Source: Lentisphaeria bacterium
Lineage (GTDB): Bacteria; Verrucomicrobiota; Lentisphaeria; Victivallales; JAUVCU01
NCBI GenBank assembly: GCA_030590715.1
Contig: JAUVCU010000118.1
Span: 1 to 5,765, forward strand
DNA: 5,765 nt
Reading direction: 5' to 3'
A program made the position numbers and the translations under genes. Positions 1 through 5,765 of this stretch are shown here, in pieces (within the stretch, counting starts at the first letter, position 1; the number at the start of each line of letters is the position of its first letter). The notes below the pieces were generated by a model. That model did not search any database, had not been told where the DNA came from, and was given only the letters and a program-made list of their open reading frames with translations.

Positions 1-366
1 AAGGATAAAAAGGTTATTGAGACGCGGATAACTCAGGCGCTGAAGGATGTAAACCTCTACGATGAAGTAAAAGACAGGCTCAATTGTTCTGCAAATGACC
101 TTTCTGGAGGTCAGAAGCAGAAGCTTTGTTTTGCGCGCGCTCTTGTACTCAACCCCGATGTGCTGCTTATGGATGAACCCACATCTTCACTGGACGCCGA
201 CAACAAAGTTATTATCGAAGATTTGATTGCTCGTCTCGGTCGTGACAACACAATCGTATTTGTTTCTCACGACTTGGATCAAATTGACCGCATAGCCGAC
301 TATGTATACGAATGTAAAAGCGGCAACCTCACCTCATGCTTGCGACAAAAAAACAGCATTGAATAG
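1..366 (+). CDS. ABC transporter ATP-binding protein, PstB-like (C-terminal part, 5' end outside window)
   Basis: This is the nucleotide-binding subunit that powers an ABC transporter at the inner face of the membrane. The reading frame is open from the first base and ends at TAG (364-366), giving 121 residues. Visible motifs are the ABC signature LSGGQKQ (residues 34-40), Walker B VLLMDEP (54-60), the D-loop SSLD (62-65) and the H-loop His in VSHD (His90). Walker A and the Q-loop lie upstream of the window. The stretch KDRLNCSANDLSGGQ and the 'TIVFVSHDLDQIDRIADYVY' style resemble PstB of phosphate importers, but other importers of small oxyanions or amino acids are not excluded. The C-terminus is odd. 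PstB normally runs on past the 'SD' segment to an ending like T-x-x-Y-I-x-G-x-F-G, whereas here the protein stops about 20 residues after the equivalent position. An A7 run at 347-353 could hide a frameshift, but the alternative frame shows no PstB-like tail. No permease partner is visible. Confidence 0.88.
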   Translation, partial: KDKKVIETRITQALKDVNLYDEVKDRLNCSANDLSGGQKQKLCFARALVLNPDVLLMDEPTSSLDADNKVIIEDLIARLGRDNTIVFVSHDLDQIDRIADYVYECKSGNLTSCLRQKNSIE

Positions 367-383
367 CTTTCGCAATGATGAGT

Positions 384-434
384 CGGGGTTGTCTGAGTTC
401 AAGCTTTTAGCTTGCATATCACGAACGTCCCCCG
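384..434. terminator. Possible bidirectional terminator hairpin in convergent gap
   Basis: The 74-bp gap between the convergent ABC and helicase genes contains a perfect 6-bp stem with a 3-nt loop (CAAGCT-TTT-AGCTTG, 400-414). This is enclosed by a possible outer pairing of CGGGG (384-388) with CCCCG (430-434). Neither strand has a proper T tract right after the stem, so this is a weak candidate. It is called mainly because convergent genes usually need a stop signal here. Confidence 0.25.
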
Positions 435-440
435 CTTATA

Positions 441-2483
441 TTAGTAATTCGAGAAGTAATCCATGACGCTGTCGAGGTACTTGCTGTCGCTTTTTGTTTT
501 TTTTGATTGCCATTTGTTGAGCTTGTGAAATTTAGCTTTACCCTTGTCTTGTGAAATATTTTTGAATTCGGTTAGTTCTTCGAATTCGTCAACCTCATCT
601 AAAAAGCATGATGGAGTCAACGTTGCGACTCCGTTCCCATAACCGCTGTTTCTGTCTCTTCCGTTAAGGAGTGCGGAAAGGTAGAGTGTTTGTTCTGCAC
701 GCGTGGCAGCAACGTAAAGCAGGCGTCGCTCTTCTTCGATCGATTCTTCGGTTCCCATTGATTGCGCCGACGGGAGGTATCCGTTGTTTACTCCAATGAT
801 AAATACCGTATCCCATTCCAGCCCTTTTGATGAGTGGATCGTTGAAAGCACCAGTTTGTCCTCTTCGTCGTCATCATCGACTTTAGATGTTTGTGGCGGG
901 TCAAGGGTGATATCTGTGATAAACGTTTCCAGGTTGTCGTATTTTTCGGTTAATTCGGCAATGGATTCCAGATCGTTCTGACGCTTCCAGTGGTCGTCAT
1001 ACAGGTCTTCAAAATAAGGGGTGTAGTATTCTACAATTTTGTTTATGCTTTTGATGGCATTTTTATCAGATCTGCTTATTTCGATAAGGATATCGTACAG
1101 TCTCTGCAGATCGCCCGCATATTTCTTCTTTTGGAGTTTATCGTCAAGCAGAGCTTCGTAGTCCGCACCGCCTTCAGTTATTGCTGACGCGATATTTATT
1201 GCTGTTTTTTCGCCGACTCCTTCAAACCATTTGAGAACACGTGCCCATGAGATAAAATCCATGTGATTGTGTATTATCCGCAGTAAAGATGTGAGGTCTT
1301 TGATATGGGCTGATTCTGTAAATTTAATTCCACCGAACTTTTCGTACGGGATATTTCTGCTTTTGAGCTCCATCTCTATTTCGTTTGAGTGATAGCTTGA
1401 CCTGAAAAGAATGGCCATGTCGCTGAACTTTTTCCCGTCCTTATGCATTTTTTCAACTTTCTGTGCGATAAAGCGACTTTGTTCGTAGGCATCAAAAGGG
1501 GTGATGTAAAATGGTTTTTTGCCGCCTGTAATATCAGAGAACAGGTTCTTGGTGAATTTCTCTTTCGCATTGGCGATTACTGCGTTTGTGAAGTTCAGAA
1601 TGTGCTGTGTGCTTCGGTAGTTCTGTTCTAGTCTCGTTATTTTGCAGTTGTCGAATATTTTAGGAAAATCCATGATGTTTCTGAAGTTTGCACCTCGGAA
1701 AGAGTAGATGCTCTGGGCGTCATCCCCCACGACCATCAGGTTACCGTGCCTGCAGGCAAGGAGGCATGAGATCTGAGATTGGAGTCTGTTTGAGTCCTGG
1801 TACTCGTCGACCATTATATATTTGTAGGCGTCAGAAAGGTGTTCGCGAACTTGTTCGTTTTCTTTTAGTAATTGCAGCAGTTTTGTCAGCAGGTCATCGT
1901 AATCCATGACATTGTTTTTCTGTTTGTATTCAAAGTATTGCTTTGATATTTTCGCGATTATTTCTGTCTCGCATTCGTACTGTGGGTACTCTTCTTCAAT
2001 TATCGACGTGTAATCACGCAGGGTGTTTTCTGACTTTGATATGATGTTCAGGATCGTTCCTTTTTTGGGGAAGTCGCGGTCGCGTTTGTTAAGACCCATC
2101 TCAGCACGGGTTATGCTGATTATATCTTCCGCATCAGAACGGTCAATTACAGAAAAACTGCTAGTGTAGCCGACGAGGTCAGCGTATCGGCGGAGGATTA
2201 GATTTGCGAACGAGTGAAATGTACCGCCGGAAATGTTCATGCATCTTTTGTCCAGGATCAAAGAGCCACGCTGGATCATTTCTTGAGCCGCTTTTCTGGT
2301 GAATGTCAGAAGCAGGATTGATGACGGATTGACACCTTGTTCAACCAGATATGAAACGCGGTAAACCAGGGTTCTTGTTTTTCCGCTGCCGGCTCCGGCG
2401 ATAACAAGTTGAGGTCCGTTAATATTTTTTACCGCTTCGTATTGTTGCGGATTAAGTTCTGCCTTGTAGTCAATTTTGTTCAT
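441..2483 (-). CDS. UvrD/PcrA/Rep-type superfamily 1A DNA helicase
   Basis: This is an ATP-driven 3'-5' DNA helicase of the UvrD/PcrA/Rep family, expected to act in the cytoplasm in repair, replication restart or removal of proteins from DNA. All core motifs are present: Q-motif LNPQQYEAV (10-18), Walker A AGAGSGKT (29-36), motif Ia LTFTRKAAQEM (59-69), Ib GTFHSFA (87-93), motif II VDEYQDSN (225-232), motif III VGDDAQSIYSFRGA (252-265), motif IV LEQNYRST (285-292), motif V STIHSSKGLEWD (547-558) and motif VI EERRLLYVAATRA (584-596). The 'LDPP' segment followed by an acidic run (536-542) just before motif V is a feature of many UvrD-like helicases. At 680 aa it is close to Rep (about 670) and shorter than UvrD or PcrA (about 720). 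The 84 residues after motif VI are Lys/Ser-rich and show no Tudor-like end domain. The ATG is supported by AAGGA at 2489-2493, 5 nt upstream. It probably shares a transcript with the SirB1-like gene 77 bp upstream. The exact paralogue (uvrD, pcrA or rep) cannot be decided from this window. Confidence 0.96.
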   Translation of the reverse strand: MNKIDYKAELNPQQYEAVKNINGPQLVIAGAGSGKTRTLVYRVSYLVEQGVNPSSILLLTFTRKAAQEMIQRGSLILDKRCMNISGGTFHSFANLILRRYADLVGYTSSFSVIDRSDAEDIISITRAEMGLNKRDRDFPKKGTILNIISKSENTLRDYTSIIEEEYPQYECETEIIAKISKQYFEYKQKNNVMDYDDLLTKLLQLLKENEQVREHLSDAYKYIMVDEYQDSNRLQSQISCLLACRHGNLMVVGDDAQSIYSFRGANFRNIMDFPKIFDNCKITRLEQNYRSTQHILNFTNAVIANAKEKFTKNLFSDITGGKKPFYITPFDAYEQSRFIAQKVEKMHKDGKKFSDMAILFRSSYHSNEIEMELKSRNIPYEKFGGIKFTESAHIKDLTSLLRIIHNHMDFISWARVLKWFEGVGEKTAINIASAITEGGADYEALLDDKLQKKKYAGDLQRLYDILIEISRSDKNAIKSINKIVEYYTPYFEDLYDDHWKRQNDLESIAELTEKYDNLETFITDITLDPPQTSKVDDDDEEDKLVLSTIHSSKGLEWDTVFIIGVNNGYLPSAQSMGTEESIEEERRLLYVAATRAEQTLYLSALLNGRDRNSGYGNGVATLTPSCFLDEVDEFEELTEFKNISQDKGKAKFHKLNKWQSKKTKSDSKYLDSVMDYFSNY

Positions 2484-2510
2484 GGGGGTCCTTGTTTAAG
2501 TCGTGTGTAC

Positions 2511-2566
2511 AGGCTTATTTAGGGCCCTGTGAAGTAAAAAGTACATCTTTCCGGGTAGGCTTATTT
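2511..2566. repeat. 10-bp direct repeat AGGCTTATTT flanking the intergenic gap
   Basis: AGGCTTATTT occurs at 2511-2520 and again at 2557-2566. On the coding (minus) strand it reads AAATAAGCCT, and the first copy contains the stop codon of the SirB1-like gene. An 8-bp match, AGGCTTAT, recurs at 3367-3374, just upstream of that gene's start codon. No function is known to me. Possibilities are a small duplication, a processing site or chance. Confidence 0.45.
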
Positions 2567-3364
2567 GTTCGAAGTGTACGGCATAGGAAGGTGGCTGAGA
2601 TCCTCAGAACCACATACTCTGCTCAGTATATGTCCGATCGTGTTTGCATATCTGAAGCTGTCGGTGTTTATCGCGCAAAGAAAAAGTTTTGTAGTGCAAA
2701 GCTTAAGGATCATTGATGCGGTCCATTTCTCTATTTTGATATTGTCGTCAGCTTTGTAGACAGACCAGGCCTTTGAGGGGCAAAGAATGTAGCCATTTTT
2801 ATCCATAATACAGAAGTTTTCGTCAATCAGTACGATGTCTGTATCGATCTTCCATGTTGCTGCAAGTTTTTGTGCGATGGCGCAAATTATAAAACAGTCT
2901 CCGATAAGTTCTTCAAGAACTATTCCAAGGCAGTAGTAGTCTGCTTCAATATCGTTGCTTTCTGAAGGTCGATATCCATACTTTTGCATGAAGTAGGCAA
3001 GTTGTTCCATGCTGTTTATATGGTATCTTCGTGAGTTCTCAATAAAAGCACGCCAGAACGGCATTATGTTCTGTTTTGAATCGTTGTCGTACCATTGGGT
3101 GTGCAGTGCGATTAGACCCTTGAAAAGATCATCTTGAGGATTCGCAATACTTTCAGAAATGGTTTGTCTGCGTTTTCTGAAGTTCAGGACTGTTTCCAGT
3201 TGGTGGATTCGTCTTCTTAGTCTCGGGTTGTCACTCTCTTGGAATTCCCTTAGAACAGAAGGAAGTTGGTCGCCATAGGCAAGTAGTTCTGCCATAACAA
3301 ATCCGACGGACTGTTGGTTGTCGTCGTCCAGTAGGCTTACTAAGCTTTCGATCCTTTTGTTCAT
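2561..3364 (-). CDS. SirB1/transglutaminase-like protein, probably non-catalytic
   Basis: This 267-aa soluble protein has no signal peptide or membrane segment that I can see. Residues 1-60 are helical and resemble a HEAT-like or SirB1 N-terminal segment (AELLAYGDQLPSVLREF, then an Arg-rich helix at 48-66). Residues 119-200 follow the order of the SirB1_N/transglutaminase-like family: a helix 'EQLAYFMQKYGYR' (like the family's LNRYLF-ELGFRGN), a segment ending in IGDC (154-157, like the R-x-G-I-P or GDC nucleophile region), a helix AIAQKLAATWKID, then a strand pair 'DENFCIMDKNGYILCP' (181-196, like PGHFLVR...IDP). Cys157 is present, but the His expected near residue 183 is Asn and the Asp expected near 195 is Cys, so catalysis is doubtful. 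SirB1-type proteins are poorly understood. The ATG is backed by AAGGA at 3374-3378, 9 nt upstream. A possible -10 box TATATT (3425-3430, minus) lies further upstream without a clear -35. It precedes the helicase gene by 77 bp on the same strand. That this is a real gene is fairly sure; the family is a tentative call. Confidence 0.8.
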   Translation of the reverse strand: MNKRIESLVSLLDDDNQQSVGFVMAELLAYGDQLPSVLREFQESDNPRLRRRIHQLETVLNFRKRRQTISESIANPQDDLFKGLIALHTQWYDNDSKQNIMPFWRAFIENSRRYHINSMEQLAYFMQKYGYRPSESNDIEADYYCLGIVLEELIGDCFIICAIAQKLAATWKIDTDIVLIDENFCIMDKNGYILCPSKAWSVYKADDNIKIEKWTASMILKLCTTKLFLCAINTDSFRYANTIGHILSRVCGSEDLSHLPMPYTSNK

Positions 3365-3549
3365 TTAGGCTTATCCTTATTGAATGTTACTGCATGCTTA
3401 TCATGAATGGTGCTCGTATAAGTTAATATAGGTCGTGTTTCGCTGTTTATAAACCGGTGTAGTTAGATTTGTTTTTAGCAAATAGATATCTCAATACTAG
3501 TACGCTTGTTTTGGTATTGCTTGTATTGAATAAAGAGGGAAGGAAAAGA

Positions 3550-3627
3550 TGGGGTGAGTGATCGGATTCGAACCGACGGCCTCCAGGGTCACAACCTAGC
3601 GCTCTAACCAACTGAGCTACACCCACC
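3550..3627 (-). tRNA. tRNA-His (anticodon GTG)
   Basis: A full cloverleaf can be read on the minus strand. The acceptor stem GTGGGTG pairs with CACTCAC (one G-T), the D-stem is GCTC/GAGC with loop AGTTGGTTA, the anticodon stem is CTAGG/CCTGG around loop TTGTGAC, the variable loop is AGGCC, and the T-arm is GTCGG-TTCGAAT-CCGAT. The anticodon GTG occupies 3590-3592, which reads His codons. Identity is confirmed by the His-specific extra G at -1 (base 3627) facing discriminator C73 (3553). The 3' CCA is encoded (3550-3552). No strong promoter is evident upstream. The best guess is TTGGCT, then 17 bp, then ATACAC, with the -10 ending close to the gene. No canonical terminator follows; only a weak 6-bp inverted pair (CAATAC at 3492-3497, GTATTG at 3514-3519) lies downstream. 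Confidence 0.97.
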
Positions 3628-3637
3628 ATCTTTATTG

Positions 3638-3658
3638 TGTATCAGTGTTTTTGATACA
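3638..3658. repeat. 7-bp inverted repeat just upstream of tRNA-His
   Basis: TGTATCA (3638-3644) and TGATACA (3652-3658) form a perfect 7-bp stem with a 7-nt loop. It ends 11 bp upstream of the tRNA 5' end and overlaps where a promoter -10 would sit. No T tract follows on either strand, so it does not look like an intrinsic terminator. It could be a protein-binding palindrome or a feature of the precursor leader. Confidence 0.5.
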
Positions 3659-3685
3659 GAGCCAAATGTACTGGTTTGAGTGACT

Positions 3686-3705
3686 ATTACAAATGACTTT
3701 GTAAT
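3686..3705. repeat. 8-bp inverted repeat ATTACAAA-N4-TTTGTAAT, with a third half-site at 3759-3766
   Basis: ATTACAAA (3686-3693) and TTTGTAAT (3698-3705) form a perfect 8-bp dyad with a 4-nt spacer. A further copy of TTTGTAAT lies at 3759-3766. It sits in the 192-bp AT-rich spacer between the uronate isomerase stop and the tRNA-His gene. On the plus strand a T7 run (3714-3721 region) follows, but about a dozen bases after the stem, so terminator function is doubtful. An operator or a weak AT-rich terminator for the isomerase transcript are the main options. Confidence 0.5.
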
Positions 3706-3821
3706 TAAAATGTTATTTTTTTGTGCTTAGGGCGATTCTGTATGGCATGATTATTGGTTTTGTAATAACCGCATAAGCATTTTAATTCATTTGAAAAATT
3801 GTATACTCTTGAGCCTCAATA

Positions 3822-5192
3822 TTATGAGTCATCTTTGTCTGAAGAAGTACACCAGAATTGATATGGCCCGGAGTAAGCCATTCTTTCTGCGAGCTCAACC
3901 GCGACAGAAAATGGCATTTGTCCAAGGTCTACCATATTGGCAAGCGTATCAGACAATACTCTTCTGAACATATCAAAGCGTGAGCCGATTGAAAGTATCT
4001 TGTTTGAGTCGGAAGTCATACCTCCAAAATTGGAAAGCAGGTCGATCGATCCGATAAATTCGAGTTGTCTACGCAAGCCGATTGGAGTTTCGTTAAACCA
4101 CCATGCAGAACCGAGACATATATCCGCGCCATATTTGCGGGCTAATTCAGCGAGTGTTCCCTGCTGGTTTGCATCCATGCAGTAAAGAGCGACCTTTAGT
4201 CTTCCCGCAAACTTATCGAGAAATTCCTTAAGTGAATAGTAGAGATGCTGGGTCGATGACGAAGATAGGATGTTTTCAATAGGTTCGTCCCTGTCTTTAG
4301 GATGTGCTCCCATATGAAGCTGTGATACCCAGCCCGTTTCCGAATCCATTTCCGCAAACTCCCCAATCATATAGCTTATGAACGTTTTTACTTCGTCGGG
4401 AGTGGGCTTTTCTCCAGTTATCGCTCTATTAAAAATAATATCGGCCTGATCTTCGGAAGCTATTCCTGTAACGGGAAACTCAAGATTGTAGTCGCTGGTA
4501 ATGCAGCCATTGTCTTCAAAATAGTTGTGTGACAGCTGCATCGCATAGACAAGGTCAATTACCGAGGTAAGTCGTACCTGATATCTTTCTTCAATTTTGT
4601 TCATGTAATTCAGCCAGTCTGGAGAAGATATGTTTATTGCCTTGTCTGGTCTCCAGGTAGGGCAAACAACTAATTTATCGGTCTTTGAGTTGACCTTTTC
4701 ATGAAAGTCAAGGTTCGCGATAGGATCGTCTATTGTACAGATTAGCTGCACATTCATTGATTCGAGCAGTGAAATGGGCTTCATTGATTCTTTGTTAAGC
4801 TGTTCGTTCGCCTGTTCCCATATGTCTTCAGCTGTATATGTATCTAAGACAATGTCTATGCCGAGATAGTATTTTAATTCAAAGTGAAGCCATTCGTAGA
4901 CGGGGTTACCGGCTATTTCAGGAAAGACCTCTGCCATGGCCAGCCATTTCTCTTTCGGTGATGCGTCTCCGGTGATGAAGTGTTCATCAACGTTTCTTTT
5001 TCGAAGTACTTCCCATACATATGTGGAATCTCCTGCGAACAGGTCCCATACATTGTCAAATTTTTTGTTTTGGGCAAGCGTTTTGATATCGATGTGGCTG
5101 TGAAGATCAAGCACTGGTTTATCACTTATGCTTTTGTAGATCGCGAGTGCAGCTTCGCTGCGCATAAGGTATTTTTCATCTAAGAAAGGCAT
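3822..5192 (-). CDS. uxaC: Uronate (glucuronate) isomerase family protein, divergent
   Basis: UxaC-family enzymes interconvert D-glucuronate/D-fructuronate and D-galacturonate/D-tagaturonate, the first cytoplasmic step of uronic acid breakdown. They are peripheral members of the amidohydrolase superfamily. The 456-aa length fits the family (about 460-470). Family landmarks are the FLDEKYL start, the metal-site pair His31/His33 in DLHSH, ITGDASPKEKW (73-83), the LICTIDDP strand (150-157), PTWRPDKA (178-185), QLHMGA (291-296), LGSAWWFN (360-367) and the Asp395-Ser396 pair followed by SRFDMFRR (404-411). Differences from the usual enzyme are that the Arg of the TDSR signature is Asn397 and the Asn-rich loop after QLHxGA is replaced by HPKDRDEP. 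It may therefore be a paralogue with altered substrate or activity. The ATG has AAGGA at 5199-5203, 6 nt upstream. It starts 20 bp after the sigma-54 activator stop, so both are probably on one transcript and it is the last gene of that unit. The gene symbol refers to the family, not proven function. Confidence 0.88.
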   Translation of the reverse strand: MPFLDEKYLMRSEAALAIYKSISDKPVLDLHSHIDIKTLAQNKKFDNVWDLFAGDSTYVWEVLRKRNVDEHFITGDASPKEKWLAMAEVFPEIAGNPVYEWLHFELKYYLGIDIVLDTYTAEDIWEQANEQLNKESMKPISLLESMNVQLICTIDDPIANLDFHEKVNSKTDKLVVCPTWRPDKAINISSPDWLNYMNKIEERYQVRLTSVIDLVYAMQLSHNYFEDNGCITSDYNLEFPVTGIASEDQADIIFNRAITGEKPTPDEVKTFISYMIGEFAEMDSETGWVSQLHMGAHPKDRDEPIENILSSSSTQHLYYSLKEFLDKFAGRLKVALYCMDANQQGTLAELARKYGADICLGSAWWFNETPIGLRRQLEFIGSIDLLSNFGGMTSDSNKILSIGSRFDMFRRVLSDTLANMVDLGQMPFSVAVELAERMAYSGPYQFWCTSSDKDDS

Positions 5193-5212
5193 CTTATTTC
5201 CTTGGCTATGTT

Positions 5213-5765
5213 TTATTCGGATTCGTCTAATCCGTACTCTTCGATCTTTTTGTAAAGGGTGGTTCTGTGAACTCCAAGTATTTTTGCAGCCTGGTTTTTG
5301 TTTCCCTTTGCTTCTTTCATGGCTGCTTTTATTGCAAGTTCTTCCGCATTCGCAAGTGGCATAGGAGGAAGCTCAAGATCACCTGATTTATTAATAGACC
5401 CTATAGTATTACTTTTCATGCCGGATGGAAATAAAAGAGAAGGATTCTCAATTATCGGACCAGGAGATAGTATGCAGCAGCGTTCTACAACATTTCTGAA
5501 TTCACGGACGTTGCCGGGCCATGAATAAGCTTCCAGTATTGACATACACTCAGTAGAGAAGCCGTTGATCAATTTGCCAAATTTTCTTGAGAAGAATTTT
5601 AGGAAGTGTTCTGCCATTGCACCCAAATCCGACTTCCTCGTTCTCAATGGGGGGATCACAAGTGGAATTACATTTAAGCTGTAAAACAGGTCGACGCGGA
5701 ATTTTTCTTCGCTTATCAGCTTTTCTATGTCCTGATTCGTGGCTGCGATTATACATATATTTACG
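5213..5765 (-). CDS. Sigma-54-dependent Fis-family transcriptional activator (C-terminal part, 5' end outside window)
   Basis: This is an enhancer-binding protein of the NtrC type, which uses ATP to open promoters held by sigma-54 RNA polymerase. The frame is open to the right edge, giving 183 visible residues; an internal GTG at 5659 is not the true start. In order there is the end of the AAA+ domain (IIAATNQDIEKLI, then FRVDLFYSLNVIPL, then IPPLRTRKSDL), the sensor II region SWPGNVREFRNVVERCCIL, a linker of about 45 residues, and a Fis-type helix-turn-helix near the end (KEAKGNKNQAAKILGVHRTT, then LYKKIEEYGL). The GAFTGA loop, Walker motifs and sensory domain lie upstream and cannot be judged. 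In most relatives the segment reads FREDLYYRLN; here the second Arg is Ser (codon 5678-5680), a position linked to the Arg finger. The stop lies 20 bp before the uronate isomerase, so it may regulate that pathway, or it may be a response regulator with an unrelated input. Confidence 0.93.
   Translation of the reverse strand, partial: VNICIIAATNQDIEKLISEEKFRVDLFYSLNVIPLVIPPLRTRKSDLGAMAEHFLKFFSRKFGKLINGFSTECMSILEAYSWPGNVREFRNVVERCCILSPGPIIENPSLLFPSGMKSNTIGSINKSGDLELPPMPLANAEELAIKAAMKEAKGNKNQAAKILGVHRTTLYKKIEEYGLDESE

Noticed and set aside
1688..1909. 73-aa plus-strand reading frame inside the helicase
   Set aside because: It lies opposite the motif II/III region of a complete helicase, shows no family features, and is best explained as a shadow of that gene.
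441..2483. Helicase as part of a defence system (UvrD-like helicases occur in several)
   Set aside because: It has the full, ordinary UvrD/Rep motif set and no nuclease, ATPase sensor or other defence partner beside it.
2492..2759. Two overlapping plus-strand reading frames of 74 and 64 aa opposite the SirB1-like gene
   Set aside because: They overlap each other and the 3' half of a gene with a good ribosome-binding site and a plausible fold, and neither peptide looks like a protein.
3447..3629. 60-aa reading frame on the minus strand between the SirB1-like gene and the isomerase
   Set aside because: It is mostly a translation of the tRNA-His gene; the VAQLVRALGCDP-like peptide is a well-known artefact of reading tRNA genes as protein.
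3814..3840. Rho-independent terminator right after the isomerase stop
   Set aside because: The only pairing near the stop (TTGA/TCAA, or ATTG/CAAT before a T5) is 4 bp and AT-rich, too weak to call.
5213..5659. A separate 148-aa protein starting at GTG 5659
   Set aside because: The frame continues upstream to the window edge with clear AAA+ sequence (IIAATN, FRVDL), so this is an internal codon of a longer activator.

Overview
The window reads as ordinary bacterial chromosome: tightly packed, moderately AT-rich, with Shine-Dalgarno sites of the AAGGA type ahead of every complete gene. The combination of a uronate isomerase, an NtrC-type sigma-54 activator, a UvrD/Rep helicase and a SirB1-like protein suggests a Gram-negative, carbohydrate-using bacterium. 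A PVC-group lineage such as Lentisphaerae is possible, but this is a guess from protein style, not a demonstrated placement.

Layout from left to right. Positions 1-366 (+) hold the C-terminal half of an ABC transporter ATPase, closest in motif style to PstB. It converges on everything else, which lies on the minus strand. A 74-bp convergent gap (367-440) contains a short hairpin. Next, in minus-strand orientation, is a two-gene unit: a 267-aa SirB1/transglutaminase-like protein (3364-2561), then after 77 bp a 680-aa UvrD/PcrA/Rep-type DNA helicase (2483-441). Upstream of that unit is a tRNA-His gene with anticodon GTG, the extra G-1 and an encoded CCA (3627-3550). A 192-bp AT-rich spacer with two clean inverted repeats separates the tRNA from a second unit. 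That unit consists of the C-terminal part of a sigma-54-dependent Fis-type activator (from the right edge to 5213) followed 20 bp later by a uronate isomerase (UxaC family, 5192-3822).

The activator and isomerase are close enough to be co-transcribed, so the activator may control sugar-acid use, although its sensory domain and any further sugar genes lie outside the window. The helicase is most likely a housekeeping repair or replication enzyme.

I found no mobile element, CRISPR array, defence island or clearly new system. The points most worth a second look are three proteins that keep their family fold motifs but lack expected functional residues. These are the activator (second Arg-finger position is Ser), the isomerase (the Arg of the TDSR signature is Asn and the RNNN-type loop is absent) and the SirB1-like protein (His and Asp of the expected triad not found).
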